DNA from: Stentor roeselii
Taxonomy: Eukaryota > Ciliophora > Heterotrichea > Heterotrichida > Stentoridae
Direction of reading: 5' to 3'
DNA: 64,000 nt
Assembly: GCA_006503475.1 (NCBI GenBank)
Contig: RSEH01000099.1
Location: 89,742-153,741 of the forward strand
In this document: positions 18,807 to 30,895 of the stretch, piece after piece
Layout: every line of letters starts with the position of its first letter
How positions within the stretch are numbered: the first letter of the stretch is position 1
Notes under the pieces: generated by a model
Told to the model about the DNA's origin: nothing
Databases searched by the model: none
What the model saw: only the letters and a program-made list of their open reading frames with translations
Program-made: the position numbers and the translations under genes

Positions 18807-21800
18807 TTATTGATTATGTTGATATGGGTGAATTGATTCTAAATTTTCATTTTGTAAACGAACAAGCTTAGTTTTATTGTATTCTCTAAAGATCAAAGCA
18901 TAGTTAATTTTAAATGTAAAAAAATCGCTTATAGTAAAAATTATCCAATTGTAAACCCAAAATGTGCTCCATACTTCGCAATAACTGACAGTCATAATAA
19001 AGATACCGATAATAGATGCAATAATAAAAAAACCGCATATAAATATTTCAATATTTTTGTACTTATCAATTTTTTTGTTATAGTATTGTATTCTTTGTGG
19101 CTGGTCATCACATTCAAAATCTTTTAAATTATTGTTAGAATAAATAAACTTACGTATCATCACATTATAAGTATTCAAAATAAAAATTGGCAAAGCTACA
19201 ACCTGGCTCAAAAAAAATCCAGCAAATCCAGCCTTAGTTTGACTAAAATTGAACTCATCTGAGCTTGTTTCATTTTTATCATCAGCACTATTAAAATACA
19301 ACTGAAAAGCACCAATAAGAGCAATTAAGACCATTTGATTAGTAACAATTTGAATTACAATTAAAGACTTATGCTCAATTCTTTTATCAAAATAAAGGGC
19401 TGTCACTGGATGAACATACCAAAAGATATCCTTATCCATAATTATATTATCGTTTTTGATATTGATTGTCAAGGTATAAAGAGAGAGAACTAAAAGCAGA
19501 ATCAAAACTCCCATTATTATCAGTGGTATGAAACCTTCTGAACAAATGTAAAGTGAGGTATACTCCTGGATTGAATATATTGAAAAGTGAGATACTAGCA
19601 AAGTGATTTGGGTTTCAGTCTGGTTGATGATCTTGCAGCCACTTTCTGTCCAAGAATTAGAAGAGTTAAGATATTTGCACTCGTATTTCTTTGATATGTC
19701 AAAAGTACCTTTCAAATTTATTTTGATACCTTCGGATGAATTAACAGAAACTTCTTGAGTTGTTGAAGAATCGAATAAGGAAAGGCCATTAGACAGATCT
19801 CCAACTTGTTTAATTGTAACATCAAATACAGGAAACTCTTTCTGATAAGAATGCATAATAAAATCATACACATAATTCTTCCTTTCAACATTTAAATCCC
19901 CAGGGAATATCACATCCATCCCGCCAGATTCCCATCTTTCACTAAACAAAGAATCCCTATCAACCCTAAACCTTGCAAATCCAGCCGAAAAATCAACAAC
20001 CTTATCATTAACCAAATTATTTTTCATAACAAAATCACTAAAAAACTTAAAACTCTGATCAATACTCTTCTCATCAAGATAATAAGAAAGAAACCCAAAA
20101 ACCTTTACAAATTTTTTAAAATTCTCAGAATTTAATTGTTTTTGATACCCTTTTAAAATCTTTTTCATAAATTCATTCACATTCTTACTAAGAGCAAGTT
20201 TAAATTCAGTCTTATTAAGCCTTCCTACAAAGACAGACTCTAAACAAGTAAAAAAACTATCAACTGTGAAGTCTTCTATTTGAACAGATAAAAAGTAAAT
20301 CTTAAGTTTTTCGAATAAAAAGTCAACATCTGTCGTATTTTTAATGAATTTTGAGAAAAAAACAACTGCAGCAGGTGTTTCGTCCACATCTTCAATGTCC
20401 TCTTCGAAGTCTTGAAGAGTGACTGACAAGAATCTTTCATTTTTTTGACTTTTAACGTATATTGATGTGAAAGTTTTACAGCCTTGATTACTGTCACAGA
20501 CTTTCATTGCTAATTGTTGAGCTTCTTCAGGGATTCTTAGATTTAAAGATGAATAAGGAACTTGCTTTGTTAACCAGACTTCTGAAGAGTTTTGAATGAA
20601 ACCGAATTGATAGAAAAGAAATGAGTCGCTGTCTTGGTCTTGGCAGTTTAAGCCTGAATAGTGAACTTTGCCTTTTGATGACTCGGTTGTTAAGAACTTT
20701 TGACATGTTGGAGGAGTGTTTATGTATATGCTTATTGAGGTGGAAACTGCACTTTCTTCAGGCGATGATGGAGATTTTAGTGAAAGACTGATGATATAGT
20801 TTTCACCAGGTTTTAAACTGCCTTTTGGGATTGATAAGTATTCTTTGTTGGTTTCTAGATTTTTTAGTGGTTTTGGATTTACCATCCAACTGATCTCTTT
20901 TTCACCATCCAAAAAAAGATAAGGTGTTAAAATCAACGATTCCTGGCCATTAACAACCTCAGGTACCTGAGCCATAACAATCTCCCCTCGAGCTCCTTCA
21001 CTAAAAAACACCATAACCTCATCCTTACTTTCTTTAAAAGGTTCATCTCTTCTAACTTCCACTCTAAAGCTACAAAAGCTATTATTTCTAATTCTTTTTT
21101 CCTCAACATGAATAAATTCCTTAAAATTATCCCTTATAAGAGGTTTAAAGTCACTTCCAAGACATTCTTTACCATCACGATCAAAACCTTTCCACAAAAA
21201 AGTAAAATTTTTGAACAAAGGCTCATCAGGGTCATTCACCTGAGCCTTTAAATCAAAAGGATGAAAAGTTGAAACATTTCCTGAAGCTCTGTTCAAGGTT
21301 AATTCAAGAGAAGCTGAAAAAACTTGAACTTGAATCTTTGCAGAGCCTTGAACGTTATTCGCTGAATTGATTTCTACTTGAAATAAATAAGAATTGTTGA
21401 TGTCCAAAGAGGTTTTGTTGAGAATTAACATGTTTGGATATTGAGATTTGAATTTTCCTGGTGGGGAGTAAAAGTCTTCATTTAAGGCGAGATTTTTCAT
21501 TGTCCATTTGTATTGAAAACCGATTTCTGAACATGAGTTTATTATTTGTGATTTTAAAATAAGGTTTTCAGAGGTTTTATAGATTATACTGTCGCCTTGA
21601 GGGAAGGATATTGTTAGGATTTTTTTTGGAAGGACGTCGATTGAGATTGATTTTGAGTGTGAGGTGTTAAATACTGTGTCTGTTACTGTCAATGTCAAAC
21701 TCGCAAGAGGCTGTGGCAGATCTTGAATCATCAAATCAATTTCTGCAGATGTCCAATTTTTTACTATCTCTTCCAACCCAAAATCACTAGATGACCATGA

Positions 21801-24800
21801 ATAAACAAACCTAGGATTGAACGGAAAAGATGCAACTTTAATCAAATCTAAGCCACAAACCTTCGAAACCTGTCCAGGGTAAACAATACTAAATTCCGGA
21901 AATGGTTTTCCACTCGCTCTTAACTCAACATTCAAATCCTTCACTTGTTCATCACACTCTCCAAAAGGCACCTTTTGAAAAAAACTCGGGTTTAAAATCA
22001 AACTTCCATTATTCCCATTAACAGGCTGTGAAAACTTGATTAAAAATTTTTTATTTGAAATCCATTCTGCCGATTTTACAAATTCAACTAAATTTCTAGG
22101 CAATTCAAAAACATCATTATTCTTTATCTTCTTTTTATCAATTTGACCCAGGCTGATATTAGCAGGACTAGCAAAGTCGATTTGAATACTTCTGAAGTCA
22201 GGAGAATATTCAGCACTTATTTCACTTGGATGGTAAAAATAACCACAAGTTAAACAAAAGTTCTGAACTGCTTTAAACCCTGGAAGACAAACACAAGTCT
22301 TTGAAAGAGGATCGAATTCGCTGTTTGAGGAACATTCACAGTTACCTTCTAAATCAGGTCTTGAATTCGATACACATTTATAACAGGTTGTTGGACTTAA
22401 CTGTAAAAAACACTCGTCATCTGATAACTCTCGGTCTTTTCTTATTTCAAAGGTAAAGGTTTTGGTCTTGTTCCAAGATTCAAAAAAGCAGGGAAAAAAA
22501 CCTGGAGAATTGAAAAAAAGGTAAAATTTTACTTGTCCTGTTGAAGTCCATATTGAATTGTTGAGAAGACCTGAGTTATCTGAGCATGAAAGATGTACAA
22601 GTGACTTTAAATGGAAGAGTTCTTCGTTGTAGCTGATTAGGTCAGCTGTTATTTCTATTAAAGTCAGCATTGGCCATGATAAAGAGGACTCGTTGATTGA
22701 AATGTATTTTAAAGATGATACAACTTTTATTAGTTTTGAGTAGTTGCATCTCAATTCAGGCCCAGTCAATATCGTTAAATTGTAAGTCCCTGGATTCTTA
22801 ATCATGAAAGTCTCGTTTAAGTGCCCTTGTAAAACTTTTGAAGGTAAACTGAATGCTTTATTTAAAGTATCTGAAAAAGTTAATAAATAAGACCCGAAAT
22901 AAGTTTCTTTGTGGTCTGGATCATCTCCATATACAAACCCTTCAACTACCAAAAGAGTTGAATCACTCACGACTTCCAAGTCATCAAAAGATGACCAGAC
23001 CTTCAAGAAATTACTAAAACATTTTATCTGAAATTGTTTTTTTTCAGAACTTTTATCTGAATTTAATTCCAGGTAATAATTTTTATTTGACCCTAGAGAT
23101 ATAAAGAACGACCCTGAAGGTGAATAAGAAAAAATCAAAGTATTTCCTCGAATTAATCCTGAAGTTCTTTCATAAATATTGATTTTCGCATCTAATAAAT
23201 AAGGTTGATCATCATCACCTGTTAATTTATAAAAAATTTCAAAAGGGTAGTTAACGAAAACATTTTCAGGAAACTCGATATCGATTTTTTTTATAAAATT
23301 TCGAAAGAAATGAGTCTCATACCTCACAGCAGGCTGGTCAGAATAAAAAAGACTAAAAATAAAGAACCCAGAACTCGATATCTTTATATCTTTTAATTGA
23401 AAACTTCCATCATTACCAGTAGTAAAAATCCCTGAAAGATCTTTATTGATTTTAAGTCCTGAAGCTCTAATGTTTTTACTCATATTTTCAGTAAAAGACA
23501 ATTTAAATGAAACATTTTTCAAACGTACCCCGAACTTCGACGAAAAAACAACAAGATCAAAATTTCTCTTACTGTCAACTTCTGAAAGATTTTGAAGATT
23601 ACTTGAAATTTCCAAATTAAACTGAATATTCGTAGTAGCTTCAAGTGAATAATTCAAGTTAAAGTCAAAAGTTTCTTCTCGGCCTGGCTGAAGAGCGACA
23701 CTAAAGATAGAAGCTTGATTGACTACCAAGTTATCAAATCTCAAAAAGCCATTAAAACATTCAACTTTTTTTTCTCCTTCATATGAAAAACTTTCACAGC
23801 TGGGAAATGAGTTGTTGTTGATGCAGTTCAACTTCAAAACGACGTGAAAGTTATTAGCTTGTGGAAGAGGAAAAATGTCCTGCAGGTCTTTCATTACTTG
23901 GAAGTCTAAACTGAATTTATTTTCAGAGAAAATTTTTAGATCTTTGAAATTTGGTTTTATGTAAGCTCGAGACACTTTCAAGGATATTTCTTGTGAACTG
24001 TAATCAACTGCTGGGTCTGCTACAAGGACGCCGATTGAAAAAGCTCCAGCATTTTGAGGAACGAGAGTCAAAATCAAGCGATTTTTTTCATTTTCTATGA
24101 AAAACACGTTTTTTACCCAAAAGTCAGAACTTGTTGTTTGGTTTATGTCAGACTTTATTAAATACTTTTCGTTGTCCTCTCCTAGAAGACTAACAGAAAT
24201 GTTGAAATCTTCGAAAACAGTTGAATTTATCTCTGATGGAAAAACCTCTGCACGAAGGACTTTATTTTTAATGAAAAATTTTTCAGTTGTAGTGAAAGAT
24301 GTCAGGTTTTCACTTGATGCTTCTAGTTTAAACCAACCTGATGAAAGAATTTTCAAGTTTTTAAAGAAAACTGGTCCTTTTGCTGTTTCTGAAAGATTTC
24401 CAGTTAAAATGGCTCCTGAGCAATTTTCAACTGGAATTAATTTTAAATTAACAGATAGAGGGTGGAAGTTGTTTTTTACATAAGAGTTGTTGAAAGGCTC
24501 TGCGATTACTGTGAAAGTTTCACTTGTTTTCGGAAGGGATAAGGGAAAATCAAGTTTTAATGAATTTTTTAATACTTTTAGGTGGATTGTTTTTTTATTG
24601 ACTTCGGAAATTATTTCAAGGGATGCGTCTCCGTGACCTAAAAACATCAAATCGTGAATTTGGAATTTACCTTCAAGACTTGAGGGTTTTAAAGTACCTA
24701 ATAGACCTAAAGTACTTTTTTCTATTATTTCAAGGCTACAGGGTAATAAGAATGGTTGCTGATCATCACCCAGGAATAAAATATTCATGGAAAACAGGAA

Positions 24801-26138
24801 GTAATTGAAAATTATTTCCTCGGTTATTGAGAGCTCGAAGGATTTTAGGTAGTTTTTAGATGTAATACTTGAAGATGTTTCATCTTTGAAGTCATCTCCG
24901 GTTTTTACTTTGAATTTAAAAACCCCTGAAGAAAGAATTAAAAAGTTTTCTAATCTGTAAGGGTTCATAGTTAAAGGAAACTCGAAAGAACCGTTTTTAT
25001 AATCAACTGAATTAACTTTTATTGTTTTTCCAGAAGTTTGATTTGCTTCGATTAATTGAATGAAAATCATCAATGGTTTCTTACTAGAATCGATCTTTAA
25101 AATTTCTGACATATTTTTCAACTGAATACTGAAATTTATAGGGACTTTGCTATCACTTTCCTATATAAACATTACGGAGTCAATAATTACTTCGATCTTT
25201 CCCGGTTTCACTGTAAAATCAAAATTTTGCTTAAAAGTTTTTTTATCATTTTTCATTTCAGTCGCTGTAAATTCAACAGAAAACTTTCCAAGATTTTCTG
25301 GATTTGTTTCTAAAACCAGTTCACCAATGACTATAATTTTTTCATCACTCAAGCCAAAGAGTTTTTGACTATCTTTCACTTCTAAGTAAAATTTTTCTAG
25401 ATATTTCATCTTATTTTTTCCAAATGCCTTCAAAATAACTTTTGTCTTTTCATTAATGACGAAAATATTTTCATTGATTTCTATGCTTTGAATTGAGCTG
25501 CTGATAAAAAGGGTCTCATTTTTATCTACTATTTCTGATGTTTGATTCGAATTATAACTGATCAAAACATTTATCACAAGAAAATAACTCCCTGATTGAT
25601 CCACCCTCAAATTAAAAAAAGAACAAGAATCATTATTCAACATTTCACTTTCTTTAGACCCAATCAAAAGACCATTTTTTTCTTTATTTATTTCCTGAGT
25701 CACGTCAAGAAAACAGGAAAATTTTAAGTCCTTTGGTCTTGAAATGTTGAACCTTATGTGAAAGTCAAAAAAATCGCCGATGTTTGATGGTTTTTCTTTT
25801 ATGAACTCTTTTGAATATGATAATCCTTTTATCAAAGCTAAAACATTAAATTCTTGGTTGTTGCATTTGATGATTATTGGAAATTCTCCTGCACTGGTGA
25901 AGTAAAACTCGAAGAGAATTGATTGATTCGCTTGGAGGCTGGTTGATTGAGTTGAGAAGTTTCTTACTGTGAAGTCATTTGGAAAGTCTTTTAGGATTAT
26001 TTCTGAGTTTTTTAAGGCGGTTAGTTGGAGTTGGAAGATCGAAAAGGTTGATGATGTTGGCTTAGATATCAAAGTGCAGAACTGACCATTGGCCAGATCG
26101 GAGAGGCAGAGAGATAAAATATTGAATAAACTTACCAT
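18807..26138 (-). CDS. Large surface protein with REJ-like region, GPS-like motif and C-terminal multi-pass membrane domain
   Basis: Two frames are joined by a 15-nt intron at 25161-25175 into one protein of 2438 residues. An N-terminal signal peptide (about 1-19, MVSLFNILSLCLSDLANG) precedes a long extracellular part. This contains repeated Ig-like modules, each with a SSG-[VWF]-F motif (for example ILSSGVFKF, ILSSGWFKL, SSSGFFIF), a Cys-rich segment at about 1230-1300 (CYKC...CECSS...CVCLPGF), and a REJ-like region at about 1400-1800. A GPS-like motif at about 2144-2186 has CKYLN, SWTESGC and then SHFS in place of HLT/S, but lacks the usual Cys-x-Cys. At least five membrane helices follow (from about 2198) and no PLAT or ion-channel domain. 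REJ/GPS proteins include polycystin-1 and sea-urchin REJ; ciliates have many. Role as a receptor or adhesion molecule is inference. Confidence 0.85.
25161..25175 (-). other. 15-nt intron (REJ/GPS gene)
   Basis: Coding-strand GTAATGTTTATATAG, phase 0; its terminal TAG produces the apparent stop. Splicing reads ...EVIIDS then ESDSKVPINFSIQL.... Confidence 0.85.
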
Positions 26139-27575
26139 TTATTTATAGATGATTCTACATTATTTTTAAATTTACATGGTTTTTTAGAGAACTCAACTGA
26201 GGAAAATTCTATATTTTCACTTTTGTTCTCATTTGAAGATTAGATAAACTCATCTGATGAAAAAAAATCAAAATTTCCAACTTCTAAAACTTTTAAAAAT
26301 TAAACTTATGCGGGGAATATGAGTCAAACATTAAAAGTAATCTTAAAGTCCAAAAAATCTTAAACTCACTGAAAAATCTGTTAAAATAGTCTTTATGGGT
26401 CCTAAGATAAATCTCAGAGTAATAATTAAAGTTCTTGATATTTCAATTTTCCAGACTTTTTAAAAAATTGATATTTCGAACAGCATCGGCATCAACATCA
26501 CCCAAGTTCCTGACTTAATAAACTAAAGTATCATTGAAAAATTAGTGCAGGCTTTATTATCTAAAATCTAAAATTTAAATACGGATAAGTTGAGAATTAT
26601 CGATCCATCATAAATTTTGAAAGCAGCTAAAAGAATTGAGATTTGAAATCATTGTGAGTTGTATTGGATTTATTTACCAAAATTTTGATTTTACATCATA
26701 GTTTAAATTATGAAAGTTTCGACTTCCCTTTAACTTCAGTAAATTAATCTGCTAATGATTAACTTTAGAGAAAAATCAATTGGAAACTTCGCCAAAATCA
26801 TTTCTGAACTCAATCGAAAGGTTTTGGAAACATTTTAAATGAATGGATACTCTCTTCAAAAAAATTTATAAGATTAACCCCGAATATTCACTTTCTGATA
26901 AAAAAAATGTGAAAGATCACTTAAATCAATAGGTTATTAGAAAGAAATAGAAATATTATATTTTAATGCTATTTCATTAACTTTTTGTACTTATTTCTAA
27001 GAAAAGTTCGACTATATTGATAGAATTATATAAGAATCAGTGCTTAAGTATTCTATGACAAGTTATAAATTAGAAGTTTTTAATAAAGCATAGATTACTT
27101 TCTTTCAAATGTTAAGCAGTAATTTAATAAATGAATTTTAGTTTTATTTGATTATCTTAAATAATAAGATTAAGAAAAGGGATGTGTTATAATAATGATG
27201 ATTCTCAACATATTACATATACAATTGAGAATTTTTCGAAGAAATTAGGAAAAAACATTAATAATAAAATCAACCGCTAATCATATACCTCTGATTATCT
27301 AATTTCTTTAACTGATATTATTCAAACAAAATATTTATTTATCTAAACCTTCAATATAAATAACTGAGAAATTCCTTCGATATGGCAATTTTCAAGCTGA
27401 ACATTAAACCCTCATCTCACTCTCTCCAAACAAAAAATAAAATTTCCTTACTTCTCTAAAAAAACCTTAAAAAAACCCTTAAAATCAAATCAAAAAGCAA
27501 CAAACCCCTCACACCACAACACCCAATCCAAAAACAATCCATTTCCAAAACTTCCAACTTAATTCCTCAATAAAT
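26139..27575. other. Gene-free stretch of 1.4 kb
   Basis: No frame longer than about 60 codons is supported. Parts of two overlapping + strand frames between 26340 and 26930 look protein-like but carry stops at the density expected for AT-rich DNA. The last 180 bp before the IQ-protein start contain a single G. Confidence 0.6.
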
Positions 27576-28622
27576 ATGAACTCCTCTCCAGAAAAAAAGC
27601 CAAAAACTTCGAAACATTTCCATCATTTCTCAATGCCAAGTTCTTCATCATCAATCCTATCATCATCAATCGACAACTCAATGCAGAAGTCACTTCTTGA
27701 AAAGCGTAAGCAAAAGCTTTACCTTGAATACCTGATGAAAGAGAAAAACCGAATAATCGGTCGTTCAGAAATAAGGAAAATGCATGAAATTCTAAAGCAA
27801 CCGAAAAAAGACGTGTCTATTAAAGCCGCGAAATTGAAAAAACGTGCAGATTCAGCAACGAAAATTCAAAAAGCAGTCAGAGGCTGGCTGGTACGGAAAC
27901 AATATGAAAGTGAATTTATCTCAATAAGCAAAAAAGTGGTTCATATGCATCTTCAAGAGATTTCTAATGACTTGCCCAGTCTTCTTCTCTTTGGGAGAAA
28001 TTGTCTTGAAGCAGCTCTTCGTATTCAAAAAGCTTTTCGTTACTTTAAACTTAAGGTTAAGATCACTTGGTTGAAACGTGCATATGAAATAATGATTCAG
28101 AATAATGTGAAGGCTCAGGCAAAAAGATTTTTAAGACGTTTTTTGAAGACTTGTATATACAAAGCTAGGGTTTTTTCGATTAGAGAAGAGCTTAGCAGGA
28201 AGAACTCATTATTCGCAATAAGAATGCGAATGGCATTACTATCAATAAAAAACTTCATGACCCGTAACAATCTATCACTCTCCGACATAACCTTAGCCTA
28301 CCGCGTGAGCCGTTGGGCAAAGATGGGTATAAACATATTAGACTCCAAAAACAATTCCCCTGAAACTGAAAAACGAAGAAACAAAAGACCAAAGGTCTAC
28401 TCTCGTGTTTACTTCCACTCATACAAGCCGGTCCTCAGCGAAAGAGCTTCAATCGACAAGTCAAACCTATACCGAGCGAATTCCCGACTTTTGGAGCCAA
28501 CCCAAGCGAGCAGCAGCAGAACTCGTATAAAATTTTACACAGGAAACGGTTTTCACAAGAGAAATCAAAGCGACTACTCGATTTACTCTAAACCCACTCG
28601 ACCCTGCACGCCTTTTCGATGA
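27576..28622 (+). CDS. IQ-motif (calmodulin-binding) protein
   Basis: A 348-residue basic protein. The N-terminus is Ser-rich; residues 40-70 form a charged helix. A canonical IQ motif lies at about 95-110 (TKIQKAVRGWLVRKQYE) and a second, weaker one at about 147-165 (LRIQKAFRYFKLKVKI), so it should bind calmodulin or an EF-hand relative. The C-terminal 100 residues are Arg/Ser/Tyr-rich without known domains. No kinase or myosin motor is present, so it is a stand-alone IQ protein of the kind found in cilia and cortical cytoskeleton. A possible partner class, a calmodulin-like gene, lies at 50.6 kb. The TGA stop is 20 bp from the convergent gene's stop. Confidence 0.88.
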   Translation: MNSSPEKKPKTSKHFHHFSMPSSSSSILSSSIDNSMQKSLLEKRKQKLYLEYLMKEKNRIIGRSEIRKMHEILKQPKKDVSIKAAKLKKRADSATKIQKAVRGWLVRKQYESEFISISKKVVHMHLQEISNDLPSLLLFGRNCLEAALRIQKAFRYFKLKVKITWLKRAYEIMIQNNVKAQAKRFLRRFLKTCIYKARVFSIREELSRKNSLFAIRMRMALLSIKNFMTRNNLSLSDITLAYRVSRWAKMGINILDSKNNSPETEKRRNKRPKVYSRVYFHSYKPVLSERASIDKSNLYRANSRLLEPTQASSSRTRIKFYTGNGFHKRNQSDYSIYSKPTRPCTPFR

Positions 28623-28642
28623 GTTAACTAATAAGAGATTAC

Positions 28643-29137
28643 TTAAAACTTAGCCTTGGTACTAGAAATAGACAAATCTGACAAGTGCATATCAAACTTC
28701 TGAAAATAACTACTGATTATAGGAGGAAAACGTACATTTTCACATTTTCTTCTTAGTTTTCCTTGCATTTTCGTTTTTCCTGAATCTTTTTGTCTGATGT
28801 TCTGGTCTTTTTCAGGCATTCTGCTGGTTTTAAAGTCGTTGTTTTTAGGAGATTCATGAAGAAACTGCATTTGTTTTTCAACACTCATGTCGAATTGACT
28901 ACCGCGGTATTTATCATAGATGTGCTTGATGACGCTTACTTGTTTACTTGCTCTTAAATAAGGTTGAAAATTCGTTTGCATGAGATGAGTCCTCGGAACA
29001 CTTTTCACTTTCGCGTCAAGACTCAAGCTTGGGTAATTCACTCTTTTCGGAGGTAAGACCATGATCGGCTCATAAGTGACTAGTCGAGTTGAAAGACTTG
29101 TTGGCAAAAAGTCCATTAAAAGATGTTCGCCTTCCAT
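28643..29137 (-). CDS. Hypothetical basic protein, 164 aa
   Basis: No recognised domain. The sequence is basic and proline/serine-containing (MEGEHLLMDFLPTSLSTRLV..., later YLRASKQVSVIKHIYDKYRG) with little predicted helix except around residues 65-100. It begins 27 bp after the stop codon of the PP2A scaffold gene and converges on the IQ gene with 20 bp between stops. Codon use and composition match its neighbours, supporting a real gene. Such short basic proteins are common among axonemal inner-junction or microtubule-lumen proteins, but that is only a possibility. Confidence 0.75.
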   Translation of the reverse strand: MEGEHLLMDFLPTSLSTRLVTYEPIMVLPPKRVNYPSLSLDAKVKSVPRTHLMQTNFQPYLRASKQVSVIKHIYDKYRGSQFDMSVEKQMQFLHESPKNNDFKTSRMPEKDQNIRQKDSGKTKMQGKLRRKCENVRFPPIISSYFQKFDMHLSDLSISSTKAKF

Positions 29138-29164
29138 TCAAAATAATCTAAACTTAATAACTAC

Positions 29165-30895
29165 TCATCTAAGGGCTGCCAATGCGAAATACCTCACGTC
29201 CTTGTCGGAGTCTTTGCAAAGCTCTTGAAGGACACTAAATAATTATTACTTCTTGAGACCTGATATGTCGGCTCTTGCACTTATCTCTTTCATTACCTTG
29301 CAAAGGACTAGACGAACGTTTGGAACGTTGTCTTTTGCTGCGAAGTAAACTACTGTTGATAACTGGTCTACTGATAGGTTTAGCTTTGATAATGCGTGAA
29401 GGACTGTTATTCGGGTTAGAGAGTTTCTTTGATGGTAGATGTCTTGAAGCTTTGGGTAGAGCTCGGTACTTACCCAGTCATCTCCCAGGCAGGTTACAAG
29501 ATCTGCTAGCTTGTTTGTTCCTGAAACCCTAACTTCACTAATAGGATCCGTCAAGAAATTAAAGTAAATATCCTGCAAAGACCTAGTAAAAATCTCATCT
29601 CCAAGATGTTTGGTAATATCAACACAAGCCGCATTAACCGCTTCTCTCAACCTCCACTGAGGTGCATTTTTCGAAGTATTATTCAACAAGGTGCACAAGG
29701 AAGGTGAGATGATTTCCGCTCCAATGACTTCCGCAAGTTTATGCAGTCCTTTAACCATGGTAAGTTTGACTTCAACATTTTCCTCATTCAACAAGCTAGT
29801 AACAAGTGGTGCAAGTTTAGAACTTGAGAAGTCCCTTCCAAGATAACTGGCGATATCAGTGACAGCATCAGCAGCATTTCTTTTAACCTTCGGTGGCAGA
29901 GAAGTATCCTCTACAATAGTCTGTATTGTAGGAAAAATAAGATTTTGCACCCTATCTCTTGTGATAGTTCCATAAGTGCTCTTAATCGAAGTCAATGCAA
30001 CACTTTTCACATCAGCTTCAGGGTCTTTCAACAGCTGAGCAATGGTCTGAACAAGTGAATTTTCATTGATTTCTCTTCCAAGAGCATCAGCAAGTGCAGG
30101 GTACTTAACAGCGAAGTGATATCTAACCTTCCACGATTTATCATCTCCTAACAAAAGAACAATAGGAAGAATATGAAGCTTATTTTCTTCTTTTGTAAGT
30201 AATTTAGTGACATCTATCAAACTGTCCAAACACAAAATTCTGACCTGTTCCTGCTCGTCCACTGCCAGTTTTTTGAAGTCAGGAATCACATCGCTTAACA
30301 CGTAGTTCTTTTCAATCACTTTCGCAAATTTTCCCACCTCGACCACCGCCGCTCTTCTGACCATCGGGGTGTCTTCGTAACTCAATTCAAAAAATTTACT
30401 TCGAAGCTTTTCTTTTGAGGCTCCTGCTCGTGGATAGGCTGAAGTGACTAAAGAACAGGCAGAGACTCGTGATGAGAAGTTCTCAGCTGCTGCCAGTTTC
30501 ATCACTATTGGAACGAATAGGTTCGAAATGTCACTGTCTGATAGCTTTGATGCGATTTCGTTCATTGTTCGAGTTGCCTGGTCACGGACTACTGTTTCGT
30601 CTAAACCCGCTAGGTTCTCCAAGATGGCTAAAAGACTGGCTGGGTTGTTTGAGAAGAAGGGGAATAATGAACTTAAGGACTCTGCTAATGCGAATAGGAC
30701 TTCTTCTTCGTGTGAAAGAAGACCTGAGTTGAAATTACTTGATAGGTATGGCAATAGATGTGTACGAACTCCATCCGCTCCCATCACTGTTGCCACAATC
30801 GGAAGACGATGCACACTGTTAACCTTGATAAATGTCTCGTCTGAAGACATCTCTTCTTTAAATAACTCGAATGCCTCTAATTATGAGTTACCCAT
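29165..30895 (-). CDS. PPP2R1: Protein phosphatase 2A scaffold subunit A (PR65), three exons
   Basis: A 566-residue all-HEAT-repeat scaffold that joins PP2A catalytic and B-type subunits. The main exon covers nearly all 15 HEAT repeats, with family hallmarks such as LLPYLSS...EEVLFALAESL, DETVVRDQA, DDKSWKVRYHFAVKYPALA and QWRLREAVNAA. Two 15-nt introns restore the termini. Intron 1 (30877-30891) lies one base after the start codon, giving MEAFELFKEEMSSDETF, the expected first HEAT helix. Intron 2 (29235-29249) restores a C-terminus NVLQELCKDSDKDVRYFALAAL, matching the conserved PR65 ending (DVDVKYFAQEAL). Without them both ends would be missing. PP2A dephosphorylates many Ser/Thr substrates in cytoplasm, nucleus and cilia. 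Confidence 0.95.
29235..29249 (-). other. 15-nt intron (PP2A-A, intron 2)
   Basis: Coding-strand GTAATAATTATTTAG, phase 2 (interrupts an AAT codon). Splicing replaces the apparent end ...SGLKK with ...SGLKNVLQELCKDSDKD. Confidence 0.9.
30877..30891 (-). other. 15-nt intron (PP2A-A, intron 1)
   Basis: Coding-strand GTAACTCATAATTAG. It follows ATGG directly, so the first coding exon is only four nucleotides long. Splicing gives MEAFELFKEEM. Confidence 0.85.

Noticed and set aside
26341-27270. One + strand frame reads smoothly if TAA/TAG are taken as Gln, as in other ciliates.
   Set aside because: Stop density (about 7 percent) equals chance for this base composition, TGA also occurs in the frame, a second frame looks just as protein-like between 26761 and 26929, and all neighbouring genes use the standard code.
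28628-28642. A perfect 15-nt intron-like string, GTAATCTCTTATTAG (minus strand), directly after the stop codon of the 164-aa gene.
   Set aside because: It follows TAA, so splicing would not extend the protein; a similar GT-AG 15-mer can be read on the other strand, so chance in an AT-rich spacer is likely, although a 3' UTR intron cannot be excluded.
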